From positions 1-7,654 of the forward strand of contig DEPR01000021.1 of NCBI GenBank assembly GCA_002358895.1: 7,654 bases of DNA, read 5' to 3'. This DNA is from Ruminococcus sp. UBA3387. GTDB lineage: Bacteria; Bacillota; Clostridia; Oscillospirales; Ruminococcaceae. Position 1 is the stretch's first letter. The number at the start of each line of letters is the position of its first letter. The translations under genes and the position numbers were made by a program. Under the pieces are notes generated by a model. It saw nothing but the letters and a program-made list of their open reading frames with translations. It made no database searches and was not told where the DNA came from. Shown here piece by piece: positions 6,839-7,654 of this stretch.

Positions 6839-7654
6839 TTATACCTTTGTGAGAATAGCCTTGCAGTTGCCCTTAACTGTAAACTTGCCTGTGCCTGCAG
6901 GGATAAATACGCTGTCGCCCTTTTTAGCTGTTACTGCTTCATCTGCTGTAATTTCACATTCACCCTCAAGAACAAGAATACTTGCAAATGATTTTTCATC
7001 AGCTTCAAGATCAGCCTTTTCAGTAACATCAAGTGCATATGTAGTAAAGTATTCGCAAGATGACAATAGCTTTGATGTATAACCGTCCAACTGCTCAACA
7101 GGAGTTTCAGGATAAGCCTTAGCAGGGCAGAGGTCTGTAACGTCCTTAGCCTTTTCAACGTGAAGCTCTCTTGGCTTTCCGTCAGCACCTACACGGCCGT
7201 AATCATAAATTCTGTATGTAGTATTTGAATTCTGCTGAATTTCAGCAATAAGGATACCCTTGCCGATAGCGTGAAGCGTGCCTGCCTGAATGAAGAAAAC
7301 ATCACCTTTGTGAACAGGTACAGAGTTTGTAACTTCAAGAAGTGTGTTGTCAGCAATTCTCTGTGCAAATTCGTCCTTTGAGATGTCGTGCTTGAAGCCG
7401 TAAAGGAGCTCTGCACCTTCATCACAGTCAACGATATACCACATTTCAGTTTTGCCATATTCACCCTCAACTCTGAGAGCATATTCATTGTCAGGATGAA
7501 CCTGAACAGAAAGATTATCCTTAGCGTCAATAAGCTTAATAAGGATAGGGAAGTTTTCAAACTTCTCGCAATCAGTACCGAGAACAGCCTTACCGTTCTT
7601 TTCAATGTATTCCTCAAGAGTCAATCCCTTGTTTTCGCCGTTGGCAATAACACT
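6839..7654 (-). CDS. manA: Mannose-6-phosphate isomerase, class I, partial (5' end outside window)
   Basis: Interconverts mannose-6-phosphate and fructose-6-phosphate. The 271 visible residues are a zinc-binding double cupin. In fragment numbering, LSVQVHPDNEYA (48-59) gives ligands Q51 and H53, KTEMWYI (68-74) gives E70, and QAGTLHAIGKG (123-133) gives H128; R148 in the TYRIYDYGR block is the expected active-site arginine. The C-terminal cupin (about 200-271) contains ILVLEGE and FIPAG. The reading frame is open to the right edge, and the ten codons before the TTG at 7624 encode SVIANGENKG, which fits the conserved stretch just after the family's N-terminal segment; the TTG is therefore an internal leucine and not a start. 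About 40-50 N-terminal residues are missing compared with the usual roughly 315-residue Firmicutes enzyme. Confidence 0.93.
   Translation of the reverse strand, partial: SVIANGENKGLTLEEYIEKNGKAVLGTDCEKFENFPILIKLIDAKDNLSVQVHPDNEYALRVEGEYGKTEMWYIVDCDEGAELLYGFKHDISKDEFAQRIADNTLLEVTNSVPVHKGDVFFIQAGTLHAIGKGILIAEIQQNSNTTYRIYDYGRVGADGKPRELHVEKAKDVTDLCPAKAYPETPVEQLDGYTSKLLSSCEYFTTYALDVTEKADLEADEKSFASILVLEGECEITADEAVTAKKGDSVFIPAGTGKFTVKGNCKAILTKV
6844..6848 (-). promoter_or_regulatory. Ribosome binding site of the small membrane protein, inside manA
   Basis: AAAGG on the minus strand, 7 bases before the ATG at 6836. It lies within the last sense codons of manA (ACA AAG GTA, then TAA at 6841-6839), which points to translational coupling. 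Confidence 0.6.

Noticed and set aside
1..7654. A novel defence, mobile or CRISPR-like system
   Set aside because: No direct-repeat array, transposase, integrase, toxin-antitoxin pair or nuclease was seen; every gene but one is a recognised core-metabolism enzyme with intact motifs.

Overview
The window looks like part of one densely packed, co-directional operon from a low-to-mid GC Gram-positive anaerobe, most likely a gut- or rumen-type clostridium of the Oscillospiraceae/Ruminococcaceae kind. Supporting evidence is the class 1B dihydroorotate dehydrogenase with its electron-transfer partner PyrK (typical of Firmicutes), the ROK-type glucokinase, the short Firmicutes-type mannose-6-phosphate isomerase, strong AAGGAGG-like ribosome binding sites, and AT-rich gene junctions. 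The genus is an inference; no rRNA or other marker is present.

All eight genes lie on the minus strand, so transcription runs from right to left. From the right edge: manA (6839-7654, its 5' end lies beyond the window), a 67-residue two-helix membrane protein of unknown function (6633-6836), a ROK glucokinase (5651-6607), ilvD dihydroxy-acid dehydratase (3972-5636), pyrC dihydroorotase (2693-3958), pyrF orotidine-5'-phosphate decarboxylase (1738-2670), pyrK (905-1678) and pyrD (1-912). Gaps between genes are 2, 25, 14, 13, 22 and 59 bases, and the last pair overlaps by 8 bases. The only junction with extra structure is pyrF-pyrK, which holds a terminator-like hairpin.

Functionally there are three blocks. 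ManA and glucokinase feed free hexoses and mannose-6-phosphate into glycolysis. IlvD makes the 2-keto acid precursors of valine and isoleucine. PyrC, PyrK-PyrD and PyrF catalyse three of the last four steps of de novo UMP synthesis: ring closure, oxidation to orotate and decarboxylation of OMP. The missing step, PyrE orotate phosphoribosyltransferase, and the early genes carAB and pyrB are not in the window; pyrE may lie just beyond the left edge, which ends exactly at the pyrD stop codon.

No tRNA, rRNA, CRISPR array, insertion sequence, phage gene or recognisable riboswitch was seen. No stretch longer than 59 bases is free of a gene. I found no novel defence or mobile system. The points most worth a second look are the mixed gene content of the operon, the pyrF-pyrK hairpin, and the small membrane protein coupled to manA.
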